Positions 40,495-48,858 of a stretch of DNA of 64,000 nucleotides are shown here, in pieces. The notes under the pieces were generated by a model. It worked only from the letters and a program-made list of their open reading frames with translations, was not told where the DNA came from and did not search any database. Source of the DNA: Rathayibacter sp. VKM Ac-2760 (GTDB lineage: Bacteria > Actinomycetota > Actinomycetes > Actinomycetales > Microbacteriaceae); contig NZ_CP047173.1 in the NCBI RefSeq assembly GCF_009834185.1, forward strand, positions 2,170,001 to 2,234,000, written 5' to 3'. Within the stretch, counting starts at the first letter, position 1; the number at the start of each line of letters is the position of its first letter. Position numbers and translations under genes: made by a program.

Positions 40495-42396
40495 TCAGCG
40501 CCCCGCCTGCACCGCGTGCAGCGTGGCGTAGCGACCGGCGGCGGCGAGCAGCTGCTCGTGGCTGCCGGTCTCGACGATCCGCCCGCGCTCGAGCACCACG
40601 ATGCGGTCCGCCGAGCGGATCGTCGACAGCCGGTGCGCGACGACGAGGGTGGTGCGGCCGCGCATCAGCCGCAGCAGTGCCTCCTTCACGGCGGCCTCGG
40701 ACTCCGGGTCGAGCGCGCTCGTCGCCTCGTCGAGCAGCAGGACCCGCGGGTCGCGGACCAGCGCGCGGGCGATCGCGATCCGCTGGCGCTGGCCGCCCGA
40801 CAGCCGGGCGCCGCGCTCCCCCACGATCGAGTCGAGGCCGTCGGGCAGCTCGCGCACGAACTCGAGGGCGTTCGCGTCGCGGAGGGCGGCGATGATCCGC
40901 TCCTCGCCGACGCCCGCCAGTCCGTAGGCCACGTTGTCGCGGATCGAGCCCTCGAAGAGCACCGACTCCTGCGGCACCACGGAGACCGAGCGGCGCCAGG
41001 TGCGCAGGTCGAGGGTCTCGGCGTCGACACCGTCGAGCAGGATGCGGCCGCTGGTCGGCCGGAGGAAGCCCAGCACCAGGTTGAGCATCGTCGACTTGCC
41101 CGAGCCCGACGAGCCGACGAAGGCGACCGTCCGCCCCGGCTCGATGTCGAGCGCGATGTCGCTCACCCCGACACTGCTCTCGCCGACGCTGTCCTCGCCG
41201 ACACTGTCTTCGCCGACGCTGCCCTCGCCGTAGCGGTAGGTGACGTGCTCGAGCCGGATCCGCCCGCGCACCTCGCCCGCCGGCGCCTTGCCCTCGTTCG
41301 CCTCGAGGTCCGGGTCCTCGAGCAGCTCGCCGATCGAGCGCACCGACTCGGTGCCGCGAGCGACGACGGGCAGCAGCATCAGCAGGTTCGTCACCGCCCC
41401 GGTCAGCAGGGCGAAGTAGGAGCTGAGCAGCACGACCTGCCCGGGCGTGATCGGCAGCCGACCGCTGATCGACACCCAGGCCGCGAGCACCAGGCAGGCG
41501 ATGCCGAGCAGCTGCAGGCTCACCCAGGAGAGGGAGGCGAAGCGGCCGTTCAGGAGGTCGAGGGTGTAGCCGGCCGAGCGGACGCCCTCCGCCCCCGCGG
41601 CGACGCGGTCGACCGCGGTCTGCTCGAGGCCGTGCGCGCGGGTGATCGGGATCAGGGTCGCCATCTCGCCGACCCGCGCCGAGAAGTGCTCCACCTCGCG
41701 GCGGAACCGCTCGTTGCTCCGGCGCGAGCGCTGCCCGAGGAAGGCCCGCAGCAGCACCGCGAGCGGGATGGCGCAGGCGTAGACCGGGAGGAACGCGGGG
41801 ACCTCGACGGCGGTCATCACGATCGCGCCGATCGCGACCATCGTCGCCGAGAGCAGCGGATGCCCGACCTGCTGGAACATCGTCTCGATGTTCTCGACGT
41901 CGCGGACGACCTTGGTCTGCACGACCGACGAGCTCGCGCGCGAGTGGAAGCCGATCGAGAGGTTCTGCAGCCGCGCGGCGAGGGCGTTGCGGAGGTCCGT
42001 GCCGGTCTGCCGCACGGCGCTCATGTAGAGCCGGGTGTACATCACGTGGTTCGGGTAGTTCTGCAGCAGCGCGACCAGGGCGACGCCCGCCCAGAGCCAC
42101 AGCGTCGACTCTGGACCGCCGGCGACGACCACGTCGACGATCGCGCCGGTGACCACGGGGAGCAGCCAGAGCGGCGTGTCCTTGAGGGCGAAGAAGAGGA
42201 TCGCGGTCACGACCCGCGGCCGATAGCGGCCGAGCAGGCGCAGGGCGGAGCGCCCGGGGCGGCGGCGGTCGAGCACGAGCGGGGCCTGCGAGGCACGGGC
42301 TTCTCTCACGAGACGGTCGACTCCGATCCGGGGTTCCCGCGTCGCGGATGCGGCGGGGACGCGTTCGACGGTACCGGCGCGGGTGGTGGTGGGCAA
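40495..42396 (-). CDS. ABC exporter, fused membrane and ATPase domains
   Basis: 633 aa. Six-TM exporter domain (about 60-340) followed by an ATPase domain: Walker A FVGSSGSGKSTMLNL, Q-loop VVPQES, X-loop/signature GERGARLSGGQRQRIAIARA, Walker B VLLLDEATSALD, H-loop VVAHRLST. Half-transporter expected to homodimerise; drug, lipid or peptide export. Between strand 1 and Walker A of the ATPase it carries a repeated (GEDSV)n insert from a 15-bp tandem repeat. Start uncertain: TTG 42396 lies in a LacI-like box; a GTG about 87 nt downstream with an upstream GGAG is possible. Not in an operon. Confidence 0.87.
   Translation of the reverse strand: MPTTTRAGTVERVPAASATREPRIGVDRLVREARASQAPLVLDRRRPGRSALRLLGRYRPRVVTAILFFALKDTPLWLLPVVTGAIVDVVVAGGPESTLWLWAGVALVALLQNYPNHVMYTRLYMSAVRQTGTDLRNALAARLQNLSIGFHSRASSSVVQTKVVRDVENIETMFQQVGHPLLSATMVAIGAIVMTAVEVPAFLPVYACAIPLAVLLRAFLGQRSRRSNERFRREVEHFSARVGEMATLIPITRAHGLEQTAVDRVAAGAEGVRSAGYTLDLLNGRFASLSWVSLQLLGIACLVLAAWVSISGRLPITPGQVVLLSSYFALLTGAVTNLLMLLPVVARGTESVRSIGELLEDPDLEANEGKAPAGEVRGRIRLEHVTYRYGEGSVGEDSVGEDSVGESSVGVSDIALDIEPGRTVAFVGSSGSGKSTMLNLVLGFLRPTSGRILLDGVDAETLDLRTWRRSVSVVPQESVLFEGSIRDNVAYGLAGVGEERIIAALRDANALEFVRELPDGLDSIVGERGARLSGGQRQRIAIARALVRDPRVLLLDEATSALDPESEAAVKEALLRLMRGRTTLVVAHRLSTIRSADRIVVLERGRIVETGSHEQLLAAAGRYATLHAVQAGR
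41171..41230. repeat. 15-bp tandem repeat inside the exporter ATPase domain
   Basis: Four 15-bp units of the type ACACTGTCCTCGCCG encode a five-residue GEDSV-like repeat in frame. Each unit change keeps the frame, so copy number could vary without breaking the gene. Confidence 0.8.
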
Positions 42397-42414
42397 GCGT
42401 TTTCCGGTCCCCTT

Positions 42415-42576
42415 CTGCCGGTCGAGCAGCTCCGGAGGGGCGTATCGAGACCCCCGTCGTCAGCAGTCGTGGCGTGCGGGCCCTGCTTCGGATGCGGGTG
42501 GATCTCGATACGCCCGCTCCGCGGGCTACTCGATCAGCAAAGACGCCCGCTCCGCGGGCTACTCGATCAGCAAAGA
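42415..42576. repeat. MITE-like pair of palindromic ends without HNH gene
   Basis: A left-type end (GGTCGAGCAG ... GGGCGTATCGAGAC ... CGTCGTCAG, 42419-42463) and a right-type end (GGTGGATCTCGATACGCCC then GCGGGCTACTCGATCAGCA, 42497-42540) face each other about 35-45 bp apart, as in the HNH units but with the gene missing. The right end continues as a perfect 33-bp tandem duplication (42511-42543 and 42544-42576). Confidence 0.7.
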
Positions 42577-42758
42577 GCGCGCGGGCTGTCGGATCGGCGG
42601 GCCGACTGCGTCGCGGGGCCGTTCGCGCGGGCGATCCGGCGGGGCGGCGGGCGTCGGCGGTGCGGTCGCCTGCTCCTCCGACTGAGTCGGTGCGGCTGTG
42701 CGCGCACAGGCCGGCGCGGGTGTCGGCGACGCCGGAGGACGCGCCGGGAGCGTCGCGC

Positions 42759-42787
42759 TTGACGCGCGGAATCTCGGCACGTATTTT
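42759..42787 (+). promoter_or_regulatory. promoter of the beta-galactoside operon
   Basis: TTGACG (42759-42764), 17-bp spacer, TATTTT (42782-42787), in an AT-rich patch 75 bp before the SBP gene. Close to the consensus for the housekeeping sigma factor. Confidence 0.7.
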
Positions 42788-42788
42788 G

Positions 42789-42814
42789 GGGCAAACGCTT
42801 TCCCGAAACGTTTC
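42789..42814. promoter_or_regulatory. two adjacent LacI-type operators
   Basis: GGGCAAACGCTTTCCC (imperfect palindrome, 42789-42804) is followed at once by GAAACGTTTC (perfect palindrome, 42805-42814). Both have the central CG of LacI-family boxes and cover the expected start point. No lacI gene is near, so the repressor is unlinked. A similar GGGCAAGCGTTTTCC is at 42391-42405. Confidence 0.7.
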
Positions 42815-42861
42815 AACGCGGTCTCGGGGTTCGAAACGATGATGTTCTCGAAAGGACGACG

Positions 42862-44154
42862 ATGTTCCGCTCACACAGCACGCGCTACACCGCGGTGGCA
42901 GCCGTGGCCGCCGCCGCACTCGCGCTGACGGCCTGCTCCGGTGGAGGCTCCGGGGCCTCCGCCACCCTGGACCCCGACGAGGAGATCACCCTCGACTACA
43001 CGTTCTGGGGCAACGACGACCGCGCCGCCCGGTACGACCAGGCGATCGCGCTCTTCGAGGAGGAGCACCCGAACATCACCATCAACTCGACCTTCACGGA
43101 CTACCCCGGCTACTGGGAGAAGCGCCAGACCGAGGCGGCCGGCGGCGGGCTCCCCGACGTGATGCAGTTCGACTACACCTACCTGCGCCAGTACGGCGAC
43201 AACGGCCTGCTCGGCGACCTCTCCGAGTACTTCGGCGGCGTGGTCGACGAGACCACCGTCTCCCCCGAGCTGCTCGCCACAGGCGAGCTCGACGGCGCGA
43301 CCTACGCGATCCCCACCGGCTACAGCGCCTGGGCCGTCTTCCAGAACCAGGACCTCCTCGCCGCGAACGGCGTCGAGCCCTACGCCGGCGGCGGCAGCTG
43401 GGAGGACTACGCGGCCTACGTCGCCGACGTCACCGCGAAGACCGGCGGCGCCGTCTACGGCGGCACCGACTACACCGGCCGCATCCAGAACTTCGAGCTG
43501 CAGCTGCGCGCCGAGGGCAAGGAGCTGTTCACCGAGGACGGCGAGCTCGGCTTCACCGAGGACGACCTCGCCGCGTTCTGGGAGCAGGGCGACGAGATGC
43601 GCACCGAGACCGGCGTGCCGGCCGCGCGCCTCCAGGAGCTGCTGCCCAAGTCCGGCTTCGGCGCCGGCATCGCGACCAGCGAGATGAGCTGGAGCAACTT
43701 CCTCGGCGGCTACATCGGCGACAGCGGCGCCTCCGAGATCGTGATGACCGCTCCGCCGACCGCGGACGAGGGCAGCAAGGACCTCTACCAGAAGGTCGGC
43801 CTGATGCAGGCGATCTCCTCCGCCACCGAGCACCCGGAGGCCGCCGCGACCTTCCTCGACTTCCTGATCAACAGCCCCGAGGTGGGCGAGATCTTCGGCG
43901 CCACGCTGGGCATCCCCGCCTCCTCCGAGCAGCTCGCCGGCGCGAACCTCGAGGGCCCGGACAAGCAGGTCGCCGACTACCTCGACTCCGTCGCGGACCG
44001 TCTCGGCGAGGCCCCTGCCGCCCCGGTCGCCGGCTACGGCGCCATCGAGGCGAACTTCCTCGACCTCGGCACCAGCCTCGGCCTCGGCGCGGTGAGCGTC
44101 GACGAGGCGGTCCAGCAGTTCTTCGACGAGACCGACGTCACGCTGCAGAACTGA
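42862..44154 (+). CDS. sugar ABC transporter substrate-binding lipoprotein
   Basis: 430 aa. Lipobox LTAC (Cys25). Family-1 SBP: ITLDYTFWGNDDRAARYDQA, the TDYPGYWEKRQTEAAGGGLP segment, DVMQFDYTYLRQYGDNGLLG, YAIPTGYSAWAVFQNQDLLA, LMQAISSATEHPEAAATFLD. RBS GAAAGGACG 4 nt upstream of ATG. First gene of the operon with two permeases, a YesL-like protein, GH42 and GH35, hence probable beta-galactoside (pectic galactan fragment) binding. A 103-bp spacer rich in CGCACTGATCCG-type short repeats separates it from the permease. Confidence 0.92.
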   Translation: MFRSHSTRYTAVAAVAAAALALTACSGGGSGASATLDPDEEITLDYTFWGNDDRAARYDQAIALFEEEHPNITINSTFTDYPGYWEKRQTEAAGGGLPDVMQFDYTYLRQYGDNGLLGDLSEYFGGVVDETTVSPELLATGELDGATYAIPTGYSAWAVFQNQDLLAANGVEPYAGGGSWEDYAAYVADVTAKTGGAVYGGTDYTGRIQNFELQLRAEGKELFTEDGELGFTEDDLAAFWEQGDEMRTETGVPAARLQELLPKSGFGAGIATSEMSWSNFLGGYIGDSGASEIVMTAPPTADEGSKDLYQKVGLMQAISSATEHPEAAATFLDFLINSPEVGEIFGATLGIPASSEQLAGANLEGPDKQVADYLDSVADRLGEAPAAPVAGYGAIEANFLDLGTSLGLGAVSVDEAVQQFFDETDVTLQN

Positions 44155-44257
44155 TCTGTGCAGAACCGATCCGCGCGCGCTGACCCGCGCGCACTGATCC
44201 GCACGCACTGATCCGCCCCCCACTGATCCCCTTCATCCAGGCCAGGAAAGGCATCAC
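44155..44257. repeat. spacer with degenerate CGCACTGATC repeats
   Basis: Four degenerate 12-19-bp repeats (ACTGATCCGC variants), two containing GCGCGC that can pair, lie between SBP and permease. It may act like the hairpins found at the same place in two other operons. GGAAAGG at the end is the permease ribosome-binding site. Confidence 0.5.
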
Positions 44258-45247
44258 ATGACGACGACGTCGACTCCGAGCGGCACCGCCGCCGACGGTC
44301 GCGTCACGCCGATCGCCGACCGGACGAGCACCCCTCGTCCGGTCGGCCCTCAGGCGCGGCGACGCCCCAAGCGGGACACCCTGGCCGGCTACGTGTTCCT
44401 CTCGCCCTGGCTGATCGGCTTCGTCGGGCTCACGCTCGGCCCGATGCTGATGTCCCTCTACTTCGCCTTCACCGACTACAACCTGTTCCGCGCGCCGGAG
44501 TGGATCGGCACCGCGAACTTCGAGCGGCTGTTCGCCGACCCGAAGTTCCTCCAGTCGGTGCAGCTCACCCTCGCCTACGTCTTCGTCGGCACGCCGGTCA
44601 AGCTCGCCGCCGCCCTCGTCGTGGCGATGCTGCTCAACTACAGCGCGAAGGGCACCGGCTTCTTCCGCTCCGCCTTCTACGCGCCGTCGCTGATCGGCGC
44701 GAGCGTCAGCATCGCGATCGTCTGGCGCGCGATGTTCTCGACCGACGGACCCGTCGACTCGGGACTGCAGATCTTCGGCATCCAGATCGGCGGCTGGGTC
44801 GGCGTGCCCGCGCTGATCCTGCCGATGATGATCATCCTGGCCGTCTGGCAGTTCGGCGCCCCGATGGTGATCTTCCTGGCCGGCCTCAAGCAGGTCCCGG
44901 CCGAGCTCTACGAGGCCGCGATGGTCGACGGCGCGGGCCCGTGGCGGAAGTTCCGCAGCGTCACGCTGCCGATGCTCTCGCCGGTGATCTTCTTCAACCT
45001 GCTGCTCGAGATGATCAACGCCTTCCAGGTCTTCGCCTCGGCGTACATCATCGGCAACGGCACCGGTGGACCGGCCGGAGCAACCAACTTCTACACGGTC
45101 TACCTCTACACCCGCGCCTTCACGAACAATCAGATGGGCTACGCCTCGGCGATGGCCTGGGTCCTGCTCCTCTTCGTCGGCGTCCTCGCCTTCGTCCTCT
45201 TCAAGACCCAGAAGAGCTGGGTGCACTACTCGGGAGACACACGATGA
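44258..45247 (+). CDS. sugar ABC transporter permease (MalF type)
   Basis: 329 aa. Cytoplasmic N-tail, then six membrane segments starting AGYVFLSPWLIGFVGLTLGP; FTDYNLF after TM1; EAA loop YEAAMVDGAGPWRKFRSVTL followed by PMLSPVIFFNLL; GTGGPAGATNFYTVYLY typical of CUT1 MalF-like proteins. Overlaps the next gene by ATGA. Confidence 0.92.
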   Translation: MTTTSTPSGTAADGRVTPIADRTSTPRPVGPQARRRPKRDTLAGYVFLSPWLIGFVGLTLGPMLMSLYFAFTDYNLFRAPEWIGTANFERLFADPKFLQSVQLTLAYVFVGTPVKLAAALVVAMLLNYSAKGTGFFRSAFYAPSLIGASVSIAIVWRAMFSTDGPVDSGLQIFGIQIGGWVGVPALILPMMIILAVWQFGAPMVIFLAGLKQVPAELYEAAMVDGAGPWRKFRSVTLPMLSPVIFFNLLLEMINAFQVFASAYIIGNGTGGPAGATNFYTVYLYTRAFTNNQMGYASAMAWVLLLFVGVLAFVLFKTQKSWVHYSGDTR

Positions 45248-46161
45248 CGACCTTCGACACCACGCTCCCCTCGGCCGACACGCAGGTCCTGACTGAGCCG
45301 TCGCCCCGCCGCCGCTCGCGCCGCAAGCGCCCGAAGACCGCGACGCTGATCTGGATCGCGGCGATGATCGTCCTGACGGCGATCGTTCTCTACCCGCTGG
45401 TCTGGATGGGTGCCGCGGCCTTCAAGCCGAACAGCGAGTTCGGCGGGCAGACCTCGCTGCTGCCGCAGAACCCGACCCTCGACAACTTCGTCAAGGTGCT
45501 CGCCGGCGTCGGCGGCGTCCCGCTCTGGCGCTTCTTCCTCAACTCGACGATCCTCGCGGTCGGCTCGGTCATCGGCGTCGTGATCTCCTCGTCGATGGCG
45601 GCCTATGCCTTCGCGCGGCTCGACTTCCGCGGCCGCCCGCTCTACTTCGCGCTGATGATCGGCACGCTGCTGCTGCCGATGCACGTCCTGCTCATCCCGC
45701 AGTACACGATCTTCCGCACCCTCGGGATGATGGACACCTACTGGCCGCTGCTGATCGGCAAGTTCCTCGCGACGGAGGCGTTCTTCGTCTTCCTGATGGT
45801 GCAGTTCATCCGCAACCTGCCCCGCGAGCTCGACGAGGCCGCGCGGATCGACGGCGCCGGCCACCTGCGGATCTTCGGCTCGATCACGATCCCGCTGATC
45901 CGCCCCGCGCTGATCACCTCGTCGATCTTCGCCTTCATCTGGAGCTGGAACGACTTCCTCGGCCCGCTGCTCTACCTGAACACGCCCGACCAGCAGCCGC
46001 TGCCGCTCGCGCTGCGGGTCTACAACGACCAGACCTCGGCATCGGACTACGGCGCGACCATCGCGGTCTCGGTGCTCGCGCTGCTGCCGGTGCTGATCTT
46101 CTTCATCATCTTCCAGCGCTTCCTGGTCGACGGCGTCGCCACCCAGGGCCTGAAGGGATGA
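45244..46161 (+). CDS. sugar ABC transporter permease (MalG type)
   Basis: 305 aa. Six membrane segments from TLIWIAAMIVLTAIVLYPLV; AAFKPNSEFGG after TM1; EAA loop DEAARIDGAGHLRIFGSITI; WSWNDFLGPLLYL; C-terminus GVATQGLKG. Coupled on both sides by ATGA overlaps. No ATPase in the operon. Confidence 0.92.
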   Translation: MTTFDTTLPSADTQVLTEPSPRRRSRRKRPKTATLIWIAAMIVLTAIVLYPLVWMGAAAFKPNSEFGGQTSLLPQNPTLDNFVKVLAGVGGVPLWRFFLNSTILAVGSVIGVVISSSMAAYAFARLDFRGRPLYFALMIGTLLLPMHVLLIPQYTIFRTLGMMDTYWPLLIGKFLATEAFFVFLMVQFIRNLPRELDEAARIDGAGHLRIFGSITIPLIRPALITSSIFAFIWSWNDFLGPLLYLNTPDQQPLPLALRVYNDQTSASDYGATIAVSVLALLPVLIFFIIFQRFLVDGVATQGLKG

Positions 46162-46805
46162 GCCGGGCGTCACGGGCCCATCGCACGTCACGGGCACAGC
46201 GCGAGGCGCGCGCCGCCGCCGCCGACGGCACTACGCTGCGCTGGCCGGGGGCCGCCAACAAGTTCGCGCTCTTCGCCGAGGTCCTCTACACGGGGCTCCT
46301 CGTGACGCTGCTCGCGCTGCCGCTCGTGACGCTGCCGCTCGCCCTCGCGGTCGGGGCGCGGCACCTGCGCCGCTTCGTGCTCGACGAGCCGTCTTCGCTC
46401 CGCACGGCGCTGGCGGAGGCGCGCGCCGGTTTCCTACGCTCGCTCCCCGTCGGCTTCGCGCTGCTCGCGGTGTCGGCCGTGCTCGGCCTCGACCTGGTGC
46501 TCGCCGCCGGCGGCGCTCTGCCCGGGGCGACCGCCGTCGCGGTGGTCTGCGGGGCGCTCCTCGCGGCGGCGCTGGTCGTCGTGCTCACGGCGGCCGCGCT
46601 GTGGCGGCCCGAGTCGCGCTGGCTGCCGCTGCTGCGCGAGGCGGCCGCCCTCGGCGCCCGCGATCTGCGAGGCTCGGGTGCACTCCTGGTGGCGCTGCTG
46701 CTCGCGGCCGTGGTCACCTGGCAGCTGGCACCCCTGGTCGTGCCGGCGCTCGGCTGCACGGTCTTCGCCGCGCTCGCCGTGCGGCTCTCGCGCACACCGG
46801 TCTGA
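46158..46805 (+). CDS. YesL-like (DUF624) membrane protein
   Basis: 215 aa with four to five hydrophobic segments (AEVLYTGLLVTLLALPLVTL; LPVGFALLAVSAVLGLDLVL; AVAVVCGALLAAALVVVLTA; GALLVALLLAAVVTWQLAPL). Position after two CUT1 permeases and before glycosidases, size and the N-terminal ANKFALFAEVLY block fit the YesL/DUF624 family, which is often found in sugar importer operons but has no defined function. The Arg/Ala-rich N-tail is cytoplasmic. ATG overlaps the permease stop. Confidence 0.65.
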   Translation: MSRASRAHRTSRAQREARAAAADGTTLRWPGAANKFALFAEVLYTGLLVTLLALPLVTLPLALAVGARHLRRFVLDEPSSLRTALAEARAGFLRSLPVGFALLAVSAVLGLDLVLAAGGALPGATAVAVVCGALLAAALVVVLTAAALWRPESRWLPLLREAAALGARDLRGSGALLVALLLAAVVTWQLAPLVVPALGCTVFAALAVRLSRTPV

Positions 46806-46857
46806 CGCACACCCCCTCGCGCACACTCCACTAGACGGCAGAAGGAACTCGGCACGG

Positions 46858-48858
46858 ATGATCCACTACGGCGGCGACTACAACCCGGAGCAGTGGGACG
46901 AGAGCGTCTGGCCGGAGGACGCGCGGCGGATGCGCGAGGCCGGCGTCACCACCGTCAGCCTCGGGATCTTCGCCTGGGCGCGGATCCAGCCGGACGAGGA
47001 CACCTTCGACTTCGACTGGCTCGACCGCGTGCTCGACCTGCTGCACGAGCACGGAATAGCGGTCGATCTCGCGACCGCGACCGCCTCGCCGCCGCCGTGG
47101 GCGACGACCGCGTACCCCGGCATCCTGCCGCAGGACGAGAACGGCGCGACCTACTGGCCGGGCAGCCGCCAGGCCTACCGCCCCACCTCGCCCGACTACC
47201 GCCGGCTCGCGGCCCGCCTGGTCACGGCGATCGCCGAGCGCTACCACGATCACCCGGCCGTGGTGCTCTGGCACGTCAACAACGAGTACGCCTGCCACCT
47301 GCACCACGACTACTCCGACGACGCGGCCGCCGCGTTCCGGGTCTGGCTGGAGCGGAAGTACGGCTCGATCGACGCGCTCAACCGGCGCTGGGGCACCTTC
47401 TTCTGGTCGCAGCGCTACGGCTCGTTCGCCGAGATCGTGCCGCCGCGGAAGGCCCCCTACAGCCACAATCCGGCGGGGCTGCTCGACTTCCGCCGCTTCA
47501 CCTCGGACGCGCTGCTCGAGCTGTACACGATGGAGCGCGACATCCTCCGCGCGTCGGGTGCCACCCAGCCGATCACGACGAACTTCATGGGGGCGTTCCC
47601 GCCGCTCGACTACTGGAAGTGGGCCGCGGAGGTCGACGTCGTCAGCGACGACAACTACCTCGACCCGGCCGACCCGGAGTCGTTCCGCGGCGCCGCCTTC
47701 ACCCGCGATCTGATGCGCTCGCTCAAGCCGGGCGTGCCGTGGCTGCTGATGGAGCAGGCGACGGCCGCGGTGAGCTGGCGGCCGTCGAACGTGCCGAAGG
47801 CGCCCGGGCAGCTGGCGGCGCTGTCGATGCAGGCCGTGGGCCGCGGGGCCGATGGCGTGCTCTTCTTCCAGTGGCGCCAGTCGCAGCGCGGGAGCGAGAA
47901 GTTCCACTCGGCGATGCTGCCCCAGGCCGGCGTCGAGACGCGGACCTGGCGCGAGGTGGTCGAGCTCGGGAGCACGCTCGGCGCGCTGCCCGACTTCTCG
48001 TCGACCGGCTCCGGCGCGCGCGTCGCCCTCGTGCTCGACTGGGAGAACTGGTGGGCGATCGGCAACCCCGACCACCCGGTCGTGCTCGATCTGCTCGAGC
48101 TCGTGCAGCGCTGGTACTCGGCGCTGCACCGGCAGAGCATCGCGGTCGACCTCGTGCTGCCGACCGCGGATCTCGCGGGCTACGACCTCGTCCTGCTCGC
48201 GCACTCCTACCTCCTGACCGAGGCGGCCGCGCGGAACCTCACCGCCTTCGTCGAGCGCGGCGGGCACCTGCTGGTCACCGCGTTCAGCGACCTGGTCGAC
48301 GAGGACGACGCCTTCCGCGACGGCGGCTTCCAGGTGGGCCTGCGCGAGGTGCTCGGCACGGCGGTGGTCGAGTTCACCGGGGTGCCGGCGGGCGGCGCGA
48401 TCACCGTCGACACCCCGTTCGGCTCGCTGCGCGGCGAGCTGCTCGCCGAGGAGCTCGCCGTGCTCGCGGCCCCCGATGACGCTGCCGGCGGCGACCGGCC
48501 GGTGGAGGTGCTCGCGCGCTACGCCTCGGGCCGGCTCGCCGGCTCCCCCGCCCTCACCTCCCGGCGCACCGGCGCGGGCACCGCCAGCCATCTCGCGACG
48601 ATCCCGGACGACGAGGGCATGCTCCGGGTGACCCGGTGGGCCACCGAGCGAGCGGGCGTCGAACCCGTGCTGCGCACCCCGAGCGAGTGGGTCGAGGCGG
48701 CCCGGCGCGGCGACGTGCTGACGGTGATCAATCACGGGACGGACGCCGTCGACGTCGCGGTCCGGGGCACCGATCTCGTCAGCGGCGAGGCCGTCGAGTC
48801 CGTGCGCCTCGAGCAGTACGACTGGGTGCTCATCCGCGACGGCGGAGCGCAGGCATGA
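46858..48858 (+). CDS. GH42 beta-galactosidase
   Basis: 666 aa, typical GH42 length. TIM barrel from residue 1: HYGGDYNPEQWDESVWPEDA; acid/base E143 in WHVNNEYACH; nucleophile E299 in WLLMEQATAAVSW; conserved FFQWRQSQRGSEKFHSAMLP. The trimerisation/Rossmann domain follows (VALVLDWENWWAIGNPDHP) and a small C-terminal beta domain. The zinc-cluster cysteines found in some GH42 proteins are not obvious (a single Cys at 146). No signal peptide: intracellular hydrolysis of imported beta-galactosides. GAAGGAACT lies before ATG. Overlaps the GH35 gene by ATGA. Confidence 0.93.
   Translation: MIHYGGDYNPEQWDESVWPEDARRMREAGVTTVSLGIFAWARIQPDEDTFDFDWLDRVLDLLHEHGIAVDLATATASPPPWATTAYPGILPQDENGATYWPGSRQAYRPTSPDYRRLAARLVTAIAERYHDHPAVVLWHVNNEYACHLHHDYSDDAAAAFRVWLERKYGSIDALNRRWGTFFWSQRYGSFAEIVPPRKAPYSHNPAGLLDFRRFTSDALLELYTMERDILRASGATQPITTNFMGAFPPLDYWKWAAEVDVVSDDNYLDPADPESFRGAAFTRDLMRSLKPGVPWLLMEQATAAVSWRPSNVPKAPGQLAALSMQAVGRGADGVLFFQWRQSQRGSEKFHSAMLPQAGVETRTWREVVELGSTLGALPDFSSTGSGARVALVLDWENWWAIGNPDHPVVLDLLELVQRWYSALHRQSIAVDLVLPTADLAGYDLVLLAHSYLLTEAAARNLTAFVERGGHLLVTAFSDLVDEDDAFRDGGFQVGLREVLGTAVVEFTGVPAGGAITVDTPFGSLRGELLAEELAVLAAPDDAAGGDRPVEVLARYASGRLAGSPALTSRRTGAGTASHLATIPDDEGMLRVTRWATERAGVEPVLRTPSEWVEAARRGDVLTVINHGTDAVDVAVRGTDLVSGEAVESVRLEQYDWVLIRDGGAQA

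Noticed and set aside
44138..48735. Long open frames antisense to the permease and GH42 genes
   Set aside because: They mirror genes with clear family motifs, have His/Asp/Arg-biased composition typical of antisense GC-rich frames, and show no domains.
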